DNA of 64,000 bases from contig NZ_CP013002.1 of assembly GCF_001414055.1 (NCBI RefSeq), positions 2,294,001-2,358,000 on the forward strand, given 5' to 3'. The notes under the pieces are model-generated. The model had not been told where the DNA came from. It ran no database searches and worked only from the letters and a program-made list of their open reading frames with translations. How positions within the stretch are numbered: position 1 is the first letter of the stretch; the number at the start of each line of letters is the position of its first letter. This DNA comes from Caulobacter henricii (GTDB taxonomy: Bacteria; Pseudomonadota; Alphaproteobacteria; Caulobacterales; Caulobacteraceae). This document shows, one piece after another, positions 63,654 to 64,000 of this stretch. Position numbers and translations under genes: made by a program.

Positions 63654-64000
63654 ATGGATCGTCACGCCTCCACCTCCGTCATGTCCTCCATCGGCCGGCG
63701 CGGCCTGTTTCGCGAGGTCGAGCCCTATTCGTTTGGCTGGATGCCGACCGGAGGTCCGCACGAGATCTACTACGAGGAATGCGGCAACCCGCGCGGCAAG
63801 CCCTGCGTGATCCTGCACGGCGGCCCGGGCGGGGCGGTCAATCCGACCATGCGGCGGTTCTTCGACCCGGCCAAATGGCGCATGGCCCTGTTCGATCAGC
63901 GCGGCTGCGGCCGCTCTCGCCCCAATGCCAGCCTCGAGGACAACACCACCTGGAGCCTGATCGAGGACATCGAACGGCTTCGAGAACATCTCGGCGTCGA
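63654..64000 (+). CDS. pip: Proline iminopeptidase, N-terminal part
   Basis: The first 115 residues of a proline iminopeptidase that removes N-terminal proline. The opening LFREVEPYSFGWMPTGGPHEIYYEECGNPRG, the oxyanion motif ILHGGPGGAVNP and LFDQRGCGRSRPNAS are close to the family consensus. The nucleophile and the C-terminal part lie beyond the right edge. The ATG at 63654 is used; ATG 63681 is an alternative. Confidence 0.88.
   Translation, partial: MDRHASTSVMSSIGRRGLFREVEPYSFGWMPTGGPHEIYYEECGNPRGKPCVILHGGPGGAVNPTMRRFFDPAKWRMALFDQRGCGRSRPNASLEDNTTWSLIEDIERLREHLGV

Overview
The window is a high-GC, gene-dense alphaproteobacterial chromosome segment, most likely from Caulobacter or a close relative in the Caulobacterales. 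The strongest marker is an intact gcrA, the cell-cycle regulator that works with CcrM methylation at GANTC sites. Supporting it are CtrA-like boxes (TTAA-N7-TTAA type) in front of gcrA, a chemoreceptor gene and a response-regulator gene. Most of the window is core chromosome. There are no rRNA genes, CRISPR arrays, transposases or phage genes. One tRNA gene, tRNA-Gly(CCC), is present.

Layout. 1-3.3 kb: a DNA-glycosylase-like fragment, a Gre-family factor, a 36-residue membrane peptide diverging from a frameshifted TetR gene across a 31-bp palindrome, gluQ and an acetyltransferase. 3.3-7.1 kb: a TlpA-type thioredoxin diverging from argH-lipoprotein-lysA. 7.2-7.9 kb: an AT-rich FkbM-type methyltransferase that looks acquired. 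8-12.5 kb: a phosphoribosyltransferase and zinc-ribbon membrane protein, then ftsE-ftsX-ydcF-plsC joined by successive 4-nt overlaps. 12.5-17.5 kb: ChaC, a DUF2125 protein, chorismate mutase-hisC-prephenate dehydrogenase and an EF-hand protein. 17.6-25.7 kb: a DUF885 protein, thiolase, a GH9 glycosidase under a LacI-type operator, a hybrid histidine kinase and a GST. 25.8-34.1 kb: tRNA-Gly, a soluble chemoreceptor with cheW, UDP-xylose synthase, hydrolases, and a small-membrane-protein/XRE operon preceded by a palindromic operator.

34.4-42 kb: dcd, metZ-apaG, hslO, argF-argD and an ABC-2 permease. 42-49.5 kb: gcrA, xseA, DUF2093, an M23 peptidase that appears to start with CTG, a response regulator, a lipid acyltransferase, an XRE regulator, hisN, a lipase-like hydrolase and an SCP2 protein. 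49.6-55.5 kb: two paralogous exported methyltransferase-fold proteins with a third secreted protein, a small heat-shock gene with a sigma-32-like promoter and a ROSE-like RNA thermometer, and two paralogous pentapeptide-repeat proteins. 55.6-64 kb: gpmA, kdsD, a hidden AT-rich small membrane protein, phosphohexomutase, an exported amidohydrolase, an efflux pump, epoxide hydrolase and the start of a proline iminopeptidase.

Shared themes are arginine and lysine synthesis (argH, argF, argD, lysA), aromatic amino acid and histidine synthesis, envelope lipid and sugar metabolism, and cell-cycle control. Two genes, tetR and a membrane protein, are each interrupted by one extra base in a seven-C tract. 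This is either homopolymer sequencing error or real variation. All identifications come from reading the sequence; no database search was run.
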